Assembly: GCF_009745985.1 (NCBI RefSeq)
Contig: NZ_WFIX01000191.1
Location: 1-64,000 of the forward strand
Source: Microbacterium karelineae
GTDB taxonomy: Bacteria; Actinomycetota; Actinomycetes; Actinomycetales; Microbacteriaceae
Length of the DNA: 64,000 nt
Direction of reading: 5' to 3'
Position 1 is the stretch's first letter; each line of letters opens with the position of its first letter. Made by a program: the position numbers and the translations under genes. The notes under the pieces were generated by a model. That model searched no databases, had not been told where the DNA came from, and saw only the letters and a program-made list of their open reading frames with translations. Shown in pieces: positions 26,156 to 38,845 of this stretch.

Positions 26156-26779
26156 TCAGTCCTTCTTCGGGGAGAGCTGCTCGATGATCGCCTTGGCGAC
26201 ATCCTGCATCGTGAGACGGCGGTCCATCGACGCCTTCTGGATCCAGCGGAACGCCTCGGGCTCGCTGAGGCCCATCTTCTCGTTGAGGAGGCCCTTCGCG
26301 CGGTCGACGAGCTTGCGCGTCTCGAATCGCTCGAACATGTCGGCGACCTCGGCCTCGAGCGTGATGATCTGCTCGTGGCGCGCCAGCGCGATCTCGATCG
26401 CGGGCAGGAGGTCGTTCGGCGTGAACGGCTTGACGACGTACGCGAGGGCTCCTGCCTCGGTCGCGCGCTCGACGAGCTCCTTCTGGCTGAACGCCGTCAG
26501 GAGCACGACCGGCGCGATGTGGTCGCGGCTCAGCTGCTCGGCCGCCGAGATGCCGTCCAGCTGGGGCATCTTCACGTCCATCACGACGAGGTCCGGCCGC
26601 AGCTCGGTCGCGAGCTGCACCGCCGTCTCGCCGTCGCCCGCCTCGCCGACGACCTCGTAGCCGTTGTCTCGGAGGATCTCGACGATGTCCATGCGGATGA
26701 GCGACTCATCCTCGGCCACCACTACTCGGCGCGGTGCGGACCCCGCGTTGTCGTTCTGCTCTTCGCTCACGTCGTCCAT
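26156..26779 (-). CDS. pdtaR: ANTAR-domain response regulator (PdtaR-type)
   Basis: A 207-aa two-component regulator. The receiver domain covers residues 18-130, with acidic pocket VAEDES and phospho-acceptor Asp68 in VVMDVKMP, and Lys in AYVVKPFTP. The ANTAR RNA-binding domain follows (about 140-200: FETRKLVDRAKGLLNEKMGLSEPEA). In M. tuberculosis the orthologue PdtaR, phosphorylated by PdtaS, acts on RNA hairpins to affect antitermination. No kinase gene is adjacent. ATG 26779 or the GTG three codons later (AGGA site 8 nt upstream) may be the true start. Confidence 0.88.
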   Translation of the reverse strand: MDDVSEEQNDNAGSAPRRVVVAEDESLIRMDIVEILRDNGYEVVGEAGDGETAVQLATELRPDLVVMDVKMPQLDGISAAEQLSRDHIAPVVLLTAFSQKELVERATEAGALAYVVKPFTPNDLLPAIEIALARHEQIITLEAEVADMFERFETRKLVDRAKGLLNEKMGLSEPEAFRWIQKASMDRRLTMQDVAKAIIEQLSPKKD

Positions 26780-26830
26780 CCTATGGCCGGGGTCTCGATT
26801 CGTCGTCAGCGCGCATACAGCACGCGACCG

Positions 26831-26913
26831 TGCCGGTGGAGGGACTCGAACCCTCACGCCCTCGCGGGCAGCGCATTTTGAGTGCGCCGCGTCTGCCATT
26901 CCGCCACACCGGC
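26831..26913 (-). tRNA. tRNA-Leu (CAA)
   Basis: An 83-nt class II tRNA on the minus strand. The 7-bp acceptor stem GCCGGTG/CACCGGC with discriminator A, a long variable arm, the T-loop GTTCGAGTCC and the anticodon loop CTCAAAA give anticodon CAA, reading UUG. The 3' CCA is not encoded. It lies between the ANTAR regulator and pyk. Confidence 0.93.
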
Positions 26914-26915
26914 CC

Positions 26916-26944
26916 GGGTGACGATCCTACGCGGATCGCCACCC
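26916..26944 (-). terminator. candidate terminator of pyk
   Basis: An interrupted stem (GGGTG and CGATCC pairing with GGATCG and CACCC, 5-nt loop) follows the pyk stop by 9 bp on the minus strand. Confidence 0.5.
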
Positions 26945-26953
26945 TGATCGCCC

Positions 26954-28396
26954 CTACGCCTTGTATGCGGGGGCGGCGCCGTGGATGGCGTCGCCCACGC
27001 GGTGCACGCGCAGGTCGTTCGTCGATCCCGCGATCCCGGGAGGGGATCCGGAGATCACGATGACCTTGTCGCCGACGCGCGCGAGGTCGTTCGACAGCAG
27101 GTAGTCGTCCACCTGCAGGAACATGAGATCGGTGTGCTCGACGAGGTCGACGAGCGCCGAGCGGATGCCCCACGTCATCTGCATGCGACGGCGCGTCTCC
27201 TCCGCGACCGTGAACGCGATCATGGGGCGCGACGACCGCAGACGCGACATCCGCCGCGCGGAGTCGCCCGTCTGGGTGAAGATGCACAGGTACTTCGCGT
27301 CGACGAAGTCGGCGACCTCGACGGCCGCGAGCGTGATCGCTCCGCCCTGCGTGCGCGGCTTGCTCGTGAGCGTCTCGATGCGCTCGAGGCCGTGCTCCTC
27401 CGTCGACTCGACGATGCGGGCCATCGTCTGCACGGTGACGGTCGGATAGGCCCCGACGCTCGTCTCACCGGAGAGCATGACCGCGTCGGCGCCATCGAGG
27501 ACCGCGTTCGCGACATCGCTCGTCTCGGCGCGCGTCGGAACGGGATTCTGGATCATCGACTCGAGCATCTGCGTGGCGACGATCACGGGCTTCGCGAGGC
27601 GACGCGCGATGCTGATCGCCTTCTTCTGCACGATCGGCACGGCCTCGAGCGGCAGCTCGACGCCGAGGTCGCCGCGGGCGACCATGATCCCGTCGAACGC
27701 CTCGACGATCTCCTCGAGCACGTCGACGGCCTGCGGCTTCTCGATCTTGGCGATGATCGGGACGCGGCGCCCCTCCTCCGCCATGATGACGTGGGCGCGC
27801 TGGACGTCCTTCGCGCTGCGGACGAACGAGAGCGCGATGATGTCGGCGCCCTTGTTGAGCGCCCAGCGCAGGTCGGCCTCGTCCTTCTCCGTCAGCGCGG
27901 GCACGTTGACCGCGACGCCGGGGAGGTTGATGCCCTTGTTGTTGCTGACCGGTCCGCCGACGATGACCTCGGTCGTGACGGTCGTGCCGTCGGTCTCGAG
28001 GACCTTGACCCGCACCTTGCCGTCGTCGATGAGGAGGAAGTCGCCCGGGGCGACGTCGTTCGCGAGGCCCTTGTAGGTCGTGCCGACGAGCTCCTTCGTC
28101 CCCTCGACCTCGTCGACGGTGATCTTGAACACGTCGCCGGGGGCGAGGTCGTGGGGGCCGTCGGAGAACTTCCCGAGGCGGATCTTCGGGCCCTGCAGGT
28201 CGGCGAGGACCGCGACGGGGCGGCCGGCCTCCTGCGCGGCGCCGCGCACGTTCTCGAAGTTGGTGTCGTGGACGGAGTAGTCGCCGTGGCTGAGGTTGAA
28301 TCGCGCGACATCGAGTCCCGCGTCGATCAGCTCCCTGACGGTCTCCTTGGTCGAGGTCGCCGGCCCGAGGGTCGCGACGATCTTGGCTCGTCTCAC
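26954..28396 (-). CDS. pyk: pyruvate kinase
   Basis: A 480-aa enzyme converting phosphoenolpyruvate and ADP to pyruvate and ATP, the last step of glycolysis. I chose GTG 28396 (VRRAKIVATLGPA) because GGAAGG lies 7 nt upstream, while an ATG nine codons earlier lacks a site. The signature VARFNLSHGDY is at about residues 30-40, the Mg/ADP motif IMVARGDLGVELPL near 250, and QMLESMIQNPVPTRAE after it. The C-terminal allosteric domain is present. It is separated from gltD by 181 bp and a terminator, so it probably has its own promoter. Confidence 0.95.
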   Translation of the reverse strand: MRRAKIVATLGPATSTKETVRELIDAGLDVARFNLSHGDYSVHDTNFENVRGAAQEAGRPVAVLADLQGPKIRLGKFSDGPHDLAPGDVFKITVDEVEGTKELVGTTYKGLANDVAPGDFLLIDDGKVRVKVLETDGTTVTTEVIVGGPVSNNKGINLPGVAVNVPALTEKDEADLRWALNKGADIIALSFVRSAKDVQRAHVIMAEEGRRVPIIAKIEKPQAVDVLEEIVEAFDGIMVARGDLGVELPLEAVPIVQKKAISIARRLAKPVIVATQMLESMIQNPVPTRAETSDVANAVLDGADAVMLSGETSVGAYPTVTVQTMARIVESTEEHGLERIETLTSKPRTQGGAITLAAVEVADFVDAKYLCIFTQTGDSARRMSRLRSSRPMIAFTVAEETRRRMQMTWGIRSALVDLVEHTDLMFLQVDDYLLSNDLARVGDKVIVISGSPPGIAGSTNDLRVHRVGDAIHGAAPAYKA

Positions 28397-28530
28397 AGAA
28401 TTGCCTTCCGCACTGCTGGGCATGCCTGCCCGTGGCTATGGAGATGCGCTCATCGCTTCGCAGCGGCACCGCACGTGCCGACGAAGCGGGCACTGCCCGA
28501 ACGCGCTTCTCACACTACGCGTCTTCGGGG

Positions 28531-28562
28531 GCCCGCCGCGACGCCGTGACGTCGCGGCGGGC
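28531..28562 (-). terminator. hairpin terminator of the gltBD operon
   Basis: A 12-bp perfect stem (28531-28542 with 28551-28562) and 8-nt loop lie 16 bp after the gltD stop. Confidence 0.75.
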
Positions 28563-28577
28563 GTGGTCACCTGTCGA

Positions 28578-30030
<1,453 letters not shown>

Positions 30031-30038
<8 letters not shown>

Positions 30039-33000
30039 CGGTCACCTCCAGGATCCGGGTCCAGACGACGTCGCCGTCGGGGTCGAGCCCCTCATCGGCC
30101 GCGTCCTGGCGTGTCTTCTGTACGGCGGCGTAGTCGCGCGGGAGCACCCGCACGAAGTTCGCCGCCTCGGTCTCGAGATCGTCGAGCAGCCGGCGTGCCA
30201 GCTGCGATCCCGTCTCGGCGACGTGTCGCTCGAGCATGTCGCGCACGATCTCGACGTCGCCCGATCCGAGCGCGCCGAGCGTCAGCTCGCCCGAGGCGAG
30301 CGCCTGCGCGTTGACGCGCTCCGCGTCGAGGCGGTACACATACGCCGTGCCTCCGGACATGCCGGCGCCGAGGTTGCGTCCCGTCTCGCCGAGGATCACG
30401 GCGAGCCCGCCGGTCATGTACTCGAGTGCGTGATCGCCCACGCCCTCGACGACCGCCGTCGCGCCGGAGTTGCGCACGAGGAACCGCTCGCCGACGACGC
30501 CGCTGAGGAACAGGGATCCCTGCGTCGCGCCGTAGCCGATGACGTTGCCGGCGATGACGTTCTCCGACGCGTCGAACGCGGCGCCGCGCGGGGGCCGGAC
30601 GACGATGTGCCCGCCGGAGAGGCCCTTGCCCACGTAGTCGTTCGCGTCGCCCTCGAGGCGCAGCGTGATGCCGCTCGGGACGAAGGCCCCGAACGACTGC
30701 CCGGACGAGCCGCGCAGGTTGACGGTGATCGATCCCTGCGGCATGCCGTGCTCGCCGTGCGCCTTCGTGACCTCGTGTCCGAGCATCGTGCCCACGGCCC
30801 GGGCGGTGTTCTTCACGGGCAGGTCGATCGCGATGTCGCCGCCCGAGGCGATGACGTCGCGCGCGCGCTCGATGAGCTGCACGTCGAAGTGCTCCGCGAG
30901 CTCGTGGTCCTGGTCGCGCACGTGCGTGCGCGGCTCGCCGTCGGCGAACGCCGGGCCGCGCAGCACGGGGGCGAGGTCGAGGCCGTCTGCCTTCCAGTGC
31001 TCCACCGCGCCGTTGATGTCGAGCGCGTCGACGTGGCCGATCGCCTCCTGGAGCGAGCGGAATCCGAGCTCGGCGAGGTACTCGCGCACCTCCTCGGCGA
31101 TGAACTGCATGAAGTTCACGACGTGCTCCGCCTTGCCGGAGAACCGCGAGCGCAGGACCGGGTTCTGCGTGGCGACGCCGACCGGGCAGGTGTCGAGGTG
31201 GCACACGCGCATCATGATGCAGCCCTCGACGACGAGCGGCGCGGTCGCGAAGCCGAACTCCTCGGCGCCCAGCAGGGCGCCGATCACGACGTCGCGTCCC
31301 GTCTTCATCTGGCCGTCGACCTGCACGACGACGCGGTCGCGCATGCCGTTGAGCATGAGCGTCTGCTGCGTCTCCGCGAGACCGAGCTCCCACGGGGTGC
31401 CCGCGTGCTTGAGCGAGTTGAGGGGGCTCGCGCCCGTGCCGCCGTCGTGACCGGAGACGAGGATCACGTCGCTGAGCGCCTTCGCGACGCCCGCCGCGAC
31501 CGCGCCGATGCCCGACTGGCTCACGAGCTTGGTGTGGATGCGCGCGGACGGGTTCGCCCGCTTCAGGTCGAAGATCAGCTGCTTGAGATCCTCGATCGAG
31601 TAGATGTCGTGGTGCGGGGGCGGCGAGATCAGCCCGACGCCCGGCGTCGAGTGGCGCGTGCGCGCGACCCAGGGGTACACCTTGCCCGGCGGGAGCTGTC
31701 CGCCCTCCCCCGGCTTCGCGCCCTGCGCGAGCTTGATCTGGATGTCGTCGGCGTGCGTGAGGTACATGCTCGTGACGCCGAAGCGCCCCGACGCGACCTG
31801 CTTGATCGAGCTGCGGCGCTCCGGGTCGAGCAGTCGGTCGACGTCCTCGCCGCCCTCGCCCGTGTTCGAGCGCGCGCCGAGGATGTTCATCGCCTTCGCA
31901 AGCGTCTCGTGCGCCTCGCGCGAGATCGACCCGTAGCTCATCGCGCCCGTCGAGAAGCGCTTCACGATGGACGAGACGGGCTCGACCTCGTCGATCGGAA
32001 CGGGCTTCCTGACGCCCTTCCTGAACGCGAACAGCCCACGCAGGGTCTTCAGCTCGGCGGCCTGGTCGTCGACCATCTTCGTGTATTCGCGGAAGATGTC
32101 GTAGCGGCCCGTGCGCGTCGAGTGCTGCAGGCGGAAGACGGTCTCGGGGTTGAACAGGTGCGCCGAGCCGTCGCGGCGCCACTGGTACTCGCCGCCGGTC
32201 CAGAGCCGCTCGTGCGCGCGCGGCGAACGGTCCTCGGGGTACGCGAACGCGTGGCGCTCCGCGGTCTCGCGCGCGATCGCCGCGAGGCCGACGCCCTCGA
32301 TCTTCGTCTCGGTGCCGGTGAAGTACTTCGCGACGAGCTCCGACGACAGGCCGACGGCCTCGAACACCTGGGCGCCTGAGTACGACGAGACCGTCGAGAT
32401 GCCGATCTTCGACATGATCTTCAGCACGCCCTTGCCGAGCGCGTAGATGAGGTTGCGCACGGCCGTCTCGGCGTCGACGCCCGCGACGGATCCGCTGCGC
32501 ACCAGGTGCTCGACGGTCTCCATCGCGAGGTACGGGTTCACGGCCGTCGCGCCGAAGCCCAGCAGCGTCGCCACGTGGTGCACCTCGCGCACATCGCCCG
32601 CCTCGACCACGAGGCCGACCTTCATGCGGGTCGAGCTCTGGATGAGGTGGTGGTGCACGGCCGAGACCGCCAGCAGCGACGGGATCGGCGCGAGGTCCTG
32701 GTTGGAGTCGCGGTCGCTGATGACGATGAACTCCGCGCCGTCCTCGATCGCGCGGTCGACCTCGGCGCACATGCGCTCGAGGCGCTTCTCCATGCCCTTC
32801 GCGCCCGCGGAGACGCGGTACAGGGCGGGGATCGTCACGGAGGTGCGGCCGGGCAGCGCCGAGTCGATGTGCTGGATCTTCGCGAGCTCGTCGTTGTCGA
32901 TGACGGGGAAGTCGAGCACCACGCCGCGCGCGTGCGACGCCCCCCACGACAGCAGGTTGCCCTCGGGTCCGAGGTTCTGCGTGAGGCTCGTCACGACCTC

Positions 33001-34605
33001 CTCGCGGATCGAGTCGAGCGGCGGGTTCGTCACCTGGGCGAACTGCTGCACGAAGTAGTCGAACAGCAGGCGCGAGCGGCTGCTGAGCACGGCGATCGGC
33101 GTGTCCGATCCCATCGCACCCAGGGGCTCCGCGCCCGTGCGGCCCATGGGGCCGAGGAGGATCTTGAGCTCCTCCTCCGTGTAGCCGAAGGTGCGCTGGC
33201 GGCGCCGGATCGACGCGATGGGGTGCACGAGGTGCTCGCGCTCGGGCAGGTCCGCGAGGCGGACGGTGCCGCCGTCGAGCCATTCGCGCCACGGCTCCAT
33301 CGCGGCCAGGTCGCCCTTGATCTCCGCGTCGGAGAGGATGCGCCCCTGCGCGGTGTCGACGACGAACATCGTGCCAGGCTGCAGCCGGCCGCGGCGCGCG
33401 ATGCGCTCGGGCTCGAACTCGAGCACGCCCGTCTCGGATCCGATGACGACGAGGCCGTCGTTCGTGACGGTCCAGCGCCCGGGGCGGAGGCCGTTGCGGT
33501 CGAGCGTCGCGCAGACCTGCGTGCCGTCGGTTGCGAGCAGCGCGGCGGGGCCATCCCACGGCTCCATGAGCCCGGCGTGGTACTCGTAGAACGCCTTCAG
33601 CTCGGGGTCGAGGCCGGTCTTCTTCTCGTGGGCCTCCGGCACCATCATGAGCATCGCGTGCGGCAGCGAGCGGCCGCCGAGCGTGAGCAGCTCGAGGGTC
33701 TCGTCGAACGAGGCCGAGTCGGACTCGTGGTCGGAGCAGATCGGGAGGAGCGGCGCCATGTCGCCGAGCAGCTCGCTCGACAGCTGCGATTCGCGCGCGC
33801 GCATCCAGTTGCGGTTGCCGCCGACGGTGTTGATCTCACCGTTGTGCGCGAGCATGCGCAGCGGCTGCGCGAGCGGCCACGACGGGAAGGTGTTCGTGGA
33901 GTAGCGCGAGTGCACGACGGCGAGCTCGGTCGCGAAGCGCTCGTCCTGCAGGTCGAGGTAGAACGGCTCGAGCTGGAGCGTCGTCACCATGCCCTTGTAG
34001 CCGAGGGTGCGGCTCGAGAGCGACACGAAGTACGCGTCGAGCTCGTGCTGGGCGCGCTTGCGCAGGCGGTAGGCGCGCCGGTCCAGGGCGATCCCCTCGA
34101 GGGGCTCCTGGTGGCCGGCCTGCGCGCTCGCGACGAACAGCTGCTCGATCGCGGGCTGCGCCTCGCGGGCGAGGCGCCCGAGGTTGTCGGGAGCCGTCGG
34201 CACCTCGCGCCAGCCGAGGACGTAGAGGTTCTCGGACGAGGCGATCTGCTCGATCTCGCGCTTCTGCGCGGCCCGCGCGTCGTCGACTGTCGGCAGGAAC
34301 GCCATGCCGGCCGCGTACTGACCCACGGGAGGCAGGTCGAAGGAGACGGCCTCGCGCAGGAATGCGTCGGGCATCTGCGTGAGGATCCCCGCGCCGTCGC
34401 CCGTGCCCGCGTCGGATCCGATGGCTCCGCGGTGCTCGAGATTGCGCAGCGCCTCGAGCGCGAGGGCGACGATGTCGTGGCCGGCCTCGCCCCTCAGCGT
34501 CGCGACCATGGCCAGGCCGCATGCGTCCTTCTCGAAGCGAGGGTCGTACATGCCCTGCCGCGGAGGGAGGGTGCCGGGGGCACCGTGATGTGGCTGGAAC
34601 TGCAT
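30031..34605 (-). CDS. gltB: glutamate synthase, large (alpha) subunit
   Basis: A 1524-aa enzyme that makes two glutamates from glutamine and 2-oxoglutarate, supplying amino groups for the adjacent biosynthesis genes. ATG 34605 has AAGGA 9 nt upstream. The N-terminal nucleophile is Cys29 ([12 protein letters not shown]) after a short propeptide, heading a class II amidotransferase domain (to about 430). The central and FMN-binding synthase domains follow, with the 3Fe-4S cluster motif [15 protein letters not shown] near residue 1130. The C-terminal GXGXG beta-helix domain is present. A 123-bp gap separates it from lgt; no clear operator is visible. Confidence 0.96.
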
Positions 34606-34728
34606 AGACGTAGTCCTTCAGTCGGGGGGATCGATGACCGTGCGGGCGTCGTCGGCCCTGGCTGAGCCGTCCACCGCGCGAGAAGTCCTCGTGCCCTTTC
34701 CGAAAGGACAGCGTAAGGAGCTAGTTCA

Positions 34729-35739
34729 TCACGACGTTGCTTGTGGCGACGGCTGAGCGTCGACTTCCTCCTCAGCAGCCGGGTCGCTGACATCGACGAA
34801 GTCGCTCTCGGACGAGTGTAGCGCCTTCTCGCCGCCGCGCTGACGACCCGGGCGGTAGACCGACGGCTCGGTGCCGTGGTGGCGGCGCAGCACGACGAGC
34901 AGGACGAGGCCGAGGACGACCGCGCCGATCGCCGCCCACACATTGGTGCGCAGGCCGAAGAAGACCTGGCTGGGATCGATGCGGATCGACTCCCACACGA
35001 TGCGTCCCGCGCCGTACCAGATGAGGTAGACCGAGAAGAGGCGGCCCCACTGCATGGAGACGCGGCGCCCGAGCCACAGCAGCACCACGACCCCGAGCAC
35101 GTTCCAGATCACCTCGTACAGGAACGTCGGGTGGAACAGGGTCCCCTCGGGAAGGCCCGCGGGGATGGCGGCGTTGTCGGCGTCGATCTCGAGCCCCCAC
35201 GGCAGGTCCGTCGGGAGGCCGAACAGCTCCTGGTTGAACCAGTTCCCGAAGCGGCCGATCGCCTGAGCCAGGAGCAGACCCGGCGCGAGGGCGTCGGCGA
35301 ACGACGAGAATCGGACGCCGGTCCAGCGGCCGCCGATCAGAACGCCGAGCGCCCCGCCGAGCAGGGCGCCGAAGATCGCGATCCCGCCGTCCCAGATGTT
35401 CCAGACTGCGTTCTCGACCATCGGGTTCCACCACTCGCGCCCCGCCGCGAAGTAGAAGTCCCAGTGCGTCACGACATGGAACGCCCGCGCGCCGATGAGC
35501 GCGAGGACGACGGCGGGAAGACCGATGTCGATGACGACCCACGGCTCGCCGCCGCGCTTCGTGAGCCGGCGGTTCGTGAGGATCGTCGCGATGACGATGC
35601 CCGCGAGGATGCACAGCGCATAGAAGTGGATCGTGAACGGCCCGAAGGTGAACGACCCGATCGTCCACTCGTTGCCGAAGGTGAACGACGAGATCGGCGG
35701 GCTGGGGATGCTCGCGGGGAGCGCAGGCGAAGACAGCAT
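34729..35739 (-). CDS. lgt: prolipoprotein diacylglyceryl transferase
   Basis: A 336-aa polytopic membrane enzyme that attaches diacylglycerol to the lipobox cysteine of exported prolipoproteins, such as those at 8444 and 8972. About seven hydrophobic segments are present, with the Lgt signature AIGRFGNWFNQELFGLPT near residue 162 and the invariant HPTFLYE further on. An acidic C-terminal extension of about 50 residues (SESDFVDV to the end) follows the last helix, as is common in actinobacterial Lgt. It is 33 bp downstream of trpA, matching the trpA-lgt order seen in mycobacteria. Confidence 0.95.
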   Translation of the reverse strand: MLSSPALPASIPSPPISSFTFGNEWTIGSFTFGPFTIHFYALCILAGIVIATILTNRRLTKRGGEPWVVIDIGLPAVVLALIGARAFHVVTHWDFYFAAGREWWNPMVENAVWNIWDGGIAIFGALLGGALGVLIGGRWTGVRFSSFADALAPGLLLAQAIGRFGNWFNQELFGLPTDLPWGLEIDADNAAIPAGLPEGTLFHPTFLYEVIWNVLGVVVLLWLGRRVSMQWGRLFSVYLIWYGAGRIVWESIRIDPSQVFFGLRTNVWAAIGAVVLGLVLLVVLRRHHGTEPSVYRPGRQRGGEKALHSSESDFVDVSDPAAEEEVDAQPSPQATS

Positions 35740-35772
35740 GATGGGGAGAGTCTAGATCCTTGTCTGATGTGC

Positions 35773-36573
35773 TCAGTCGGTGACCGCGGGGATCCGCGTG
35801 CCCGCCGCGAGCTCGCGGGCCTTGGCCGCGAGGCCGTCGATTCCGCCGTCGCGGAGCGCGCGCACGAGGGCCGTTCCCACGATGGCGCCGTCGGCGTACG
35901 AGACGACGCTCTCGACGTGCGCGGCGGTCGTCACGCCGATGCCGACGCACGCCCGTTCGGCGCCGTGTGCGCGCAGCCTCTCCACGACGCTCCGTGCGGC
36001 CGCGTCCAGCTCGGCGCGTTCGCCCGTGATCCCCATGGTCGAGACCGTGTAGACGAAGCCCGTCGACACCTCGGCGATCATCCGCAGGCGCTCATCCGAC
36101 GACGTGGGCGCGGCGAGGAACACGCGATCGAGTCCGAACTCCTCGGAGGCGCGGATCCACTCCTCGGCGGAGTCCGGGGTGATGTCGGGCGTGATTAGGC
36201 CCGCTCCCCCGGCGGCCGCGAGGTCGCGCGCGTAGCGCTCGACGCCGTACTGCACGACGAGGTTCCAGTACGTCATGACGAGGACGGGGACGTCCGTGCG
36301 GGCGGTGATCTCGCGCAGCGCCGTGAACAGGTCGGGCGTTCGGAAACCGGCCTCGAGCGCCGCGTTCGTGGCCTCCTGGATGATCGGCCCGTCCATCACC
36401 GGGTCGCTGTACGGCGGTCCCAGCTCGAGCACGTCGGCGCCGTTCTCCGCCAACGCGACCGCGGCCTCGATCGACGTCGCCAGATCGGGGTATCCGACGG
36501 GCAGGTAGCCGACGAAGGCCCCGCGTCCGTCGGCCCGGGCCGCGTCGATCGCCTTCTCGACGGCTGAGATCAT
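35773..36573 (-). CDS. trpA: tryptophan synthase alpha chain
   Basis: A 266-aa TIM-barrel subunit that cleaves indole-3-glycerol phosphate to indole for TrpB. ATG 36573 overlaps the trpB stop by 4 bp (ATGA). The motif [18 protein letters not shown] is at about residues 49-66, with active-site Asp in the loop and Glu49 at the start. The [12 protein letters not shown] region, equivalent to loop 6, follows near 173. Normal length. Confidence 0.95.
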   Translation of the reverse strand: MISAVEKAIDAARADGRGAFVGYLPVGYPDLATSIEAAVALAENGADVLELGPPYSDPVMDGPIIQEATNAALEAGFRTPDLFTALREITARTDVPVLVMTYWNLVVQYGVERYARDLAAAGGAGLITPDITPDSAEEWIRASEEFGLDRVFLAAPTSSDERLRMIAEVSTGFVYTVSTMGITGERAELDAAARSVVERLRAHGAERACVGIGVTTAAHVESVVSYADGAIVGTALVRALRDGGIDGLAAKARELAAGTRIPAVTD

Positions 36574-37778
36574 TCGGTCGTCTCCTCGTCGTACAGGCCG
36601 AAGTACGTGGCCGCGGTGTCCATGTCCTTGTCGCCGCGCCCGGACAGGCAGATCGCGATCGTGGCATCGGGGCCGAGCTCGCGCCCGAGCCGCAGCGCGC
36701 CCGCGAGGGCGTGCGCGGACTCGATGGCGGGGATGATGCCCTCGGTCTCGGTCAGCAGGCGCAGCGCCTGCATCGCCTCGTCGTCGGTCGCCGGCACATA
36801 CGTCGCGCGCCCGGTCGCCGCGAGCCACGCGTGCTCGGGGCCGACACCCGGGTAGTCGAGCCCGGCCGAGATCGAGTGCGACTCGATCGTCTGGCCGTCG
36901 TCGTCCATCAGCACATAGGTGCGGGATCCGTGGAGGACACCCGGGCGCCCACGCTCGATCGAGGCCGCGTGACGCGGGGTGTCCACGCCGTCACCCGCCG
37001 CCTCGACGCCCATGAGGCGCACATCGGCGTCGTCGATGAAGGCGTCGAACATGCCGATCGCGTTGGATCCGCCGCCCACGCAGGCCACGACGGCGTCGGG
37101 CAGGGATCCGGTGCGGTCGAGGAGCTGCTGGCGCGCCTCCTCCGAGATGACCTTCTGGAAGTCGCGGACCATCGCCGGGAACGGGTGCGGGCCCGCGGCC
37201 GTGCCGAAGATGTAGTTCGTCGTCTCGACGCTCGCGACCCAGTCGCGATATGCCTCGTTGATGGCGTCCTTGAGCGTGCGGGAGCCGTTCTTCACGGGCA
37301 CGACCTCGGCGCCGAGCAGTCGCATCCGGGCGACGTTGAGGGCCTGCCGCTCGGTGTCGACCTCGCCCATGTAGATCGTGCACTCCATGCCGAACAGCGC
37401 CGCCGCCGTCGCGGTCGCCACGCCGTGCTGGCCCGCGCCCGTCTCCGCGATCACGCGCGTCTTGCCGAGCCGCTTCGTGAGGAGGGCCTGGCCGAGCACG
37501 TTGTTGATCTTGTGGCTGCCCGTGTGGTTGAGGTCCTCGCGCTTGAGGTAGACCCTCGCGCCGCCTGCGTGGGCGGCGAAGCGCGGCACCTCCGTCAGAG
37601 GCGAGGGGCGGCCCGCGTAGTCGGTGAGCAGGGCCGCGAGCGCGGCGAGGAACGCCGGATCCGCCATCGCCGCGGTGTGCGCCGCGGCGAGCTCGTCGAT
37701 CGCCGCGATGAGCGACTCGGGCATGTACCGCCCGCCGAATTCACCGAAGAACGGCCCCGGCTGGTCGCGCAGTGACAT
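36570..37778 (-). CDS. trpB: tryptophan synthase beta chain
   Basis: A 402-aa PLP enzyme that joins indole and serine to tryptophan. HTGSHKINN at about residues 85-93 holds PLP-binding Lys90. The phosphate-binding loop [12 protein letters not shown] is near 235. The N-terminal GRYMPESL is the usual start of this family. The gene overlaps trpA by 4 bp and trpC by 1 bp (TGATG), so translation of trpC-trpB-trpA is coupled. Confidence 0.96.
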   Translation of the reverse strand: MSLRDQPGPFFGEFGGRYMPESLIAAIDELAAAHTAAMADPAFLAALAALLTDYAGRPSPLTEVPRFAAHAGGARVYLKREDLNHTGSHKINNVLGQALLTKRLGKTRVIAETGAGQHGVATATAAALFGMECTIYMGEVDTERQALNVARMRLLGAEVVPVKNGSRTLKDAINEAYRDWVASVETTNYIFGTAAGPHPFPAMVRDFQKVISEEARQQLLDRTGSLPDAVVACVGGGSNAIGMFDAFIDDADVRLMGVEAAGDGVDTPRHAASIERGRPGVLHGSRTYVLMDDDGQTIESHSISAGLDYPGVGPEHAWLAATGRATYVPATDDEAMQALRLLTETEGIIPAIESAHALAGALRLGRELGPDATIAICLSGRGDKDMDTAATYFGLYDEETTE

Positions 37779-38566
37779 CAGATCCCCTCCGTTGCCGAGA
37801 TGAACGCCTCGAGGGAGCGCACGGGGTCGCCCGTCACGAGCGCCTCGCCGATGAGGACGGCGTCGGCGCCGTCGCGGCGATACCGCACGACGTCGTCCGG
37901 CGTGGAGACGGCCGACTCCGCGACGCGGATCGTGCCGTCCGGGATGCCGGGCGCGAGCCGGGCGAACAGGTCGCGGTCGAGCGAGAAGTCGCTGAGGTCG
38001 CGCGCGTTCACGCCGATGATGGGCGCCCCGAGGTCGGCCGCGATCGCGACCTCGTCGGCGGAGTGCGCCTCGACGAGGGGCGTCATCCCCGTCTCGGAGA
38101 TGAGCCCGAACAGCTCTGTCAGCGTGCGGCGCTCGAGGGCCGCGACGATGAGCAGCACCATGTCGGCGCCGGCCGCGCGGGCCTCGACGACCTGGTACGG
38201 CGTCGCGATGAAGTCCTTGCGGAGCACCGGCAGGCCGACGCTCTTCTTCACGGCCGAGAGGTCGGCGAGGGATCCCTTGAAGCGTCGCCCTTCCGTGAGC
38301 ACGCTGATGGCCGCGGCGCCGCCGCGCTCGTACAGTGCGGCCTGGTGCGACGGATCCGGGATGGCGGCGAGGTCGCCGCGCGACGGGCTCGCGCGCTTCA
38401 CCTCGGCGATCACGCGGATCGTCTCGGCGCGTGCGAGGAACTCCGTCGCGTCCAGGGCCGGCGCGCGGTCCTCCGCGAGGCGCTCCACAGCGGCGAGGGG
38501 GCGCTCGGAGCGACGCGATTCGGCGTCCTCCACCGCCCCGGTCGTGAGGTCGGCGAGGAGCGACAT
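37778..38566 (-). CDS. trpC: indole-3-glycerol phosphate synthase
   Basis: A 262-aa TIM-barrel enzyme. ATG 38566 overlaps the preceding stop by 1 bp (TGATG). Catalytic motifs are [15 protein letters not shown] with the first lysine near residue 55, [13 protein letters not shown] with the second lysine near 110, and [13 protein letters not shown] near 180. It produces the substrate for TrpA. It is monofunctional (no TrpF fusion), so phosphoribosylanthranilate isomerase must come from PriA-type HisA or another gene outside the window. Confidence 0.96.
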   Translation of the reverse strand: MSLLADLTTGAVEDAESRRSERPLAAVERLAEDRAPALDATEFLARAETIRVIAEVKRASPSRGDLAAIPDPSHQAALYERGGAAAISVLTEGRRFKGSLADLSAVKKSVGLPVLRKDFIATPYQVVEARAAGADMVLLIVAALERRTLTELFGLISETGMTPLVEAHSADEVAIAADLGAPIIGVNARDLSDFSLDRDLFARLAPGIPDGTIRVAESAVSTPDDVVRYRRDGADAVLIGEALVTGDPVRSLEAFISATEGI

Positions 38567-38796
38567 CAGTGCGCCTTCGACTGGTGCTTCGATCCGTTCG
38601 CGCCGAGGCCGGCCTTCGACATGATCCCGCCCACGATGGCGCCGATCACGAGGAGGACGGCGCCCGCCACGAGGAGCCACATCACGTCGAAGAACAGCGC
38701 CGCGGTGCCGATCGAGATCGCGATCAGCATGATGATGACGCTCGTCCAGGCCGCGGGCGAATGACCGTGGCCGGGGTCTCCGATGGGATTGCTCAT
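38566..38796 (-). CDS. HGxxPAAW-family small membrane protein
   Basis: A 76-aa protein with two transmembrane helices and the motif GHGHSPAAW near residue 10, which defines this actinobacterial family usually found upstream of trpC. Its stop overlaps the trpC start (TGATG). The role is unknown; a link to tryptophan synthesis is inferred only from its constant position. Confidence 0.9.
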   Translation of the reverse strand: MSNPIGDPGHGHSPAAWTSVIIMLIAISIGTAALFFDVMWLLVAGAVLLVIGAIVGGIMSKAGLGANGSKHQSKAH

Positions 38797-38845
38797 GAGG
38801 ATGCTCCTGAAGAATCGTGCAGGGGATGGTGTCGAGTCTAGGGGA

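Noticed and set aside
34606-34728. A CCTTTC/GAAAGG inverted repeat before gltB, possible regulator site
   Set aside because: The repeat is an odd palindrome with almost no loop and a single copy. It does not support a call.
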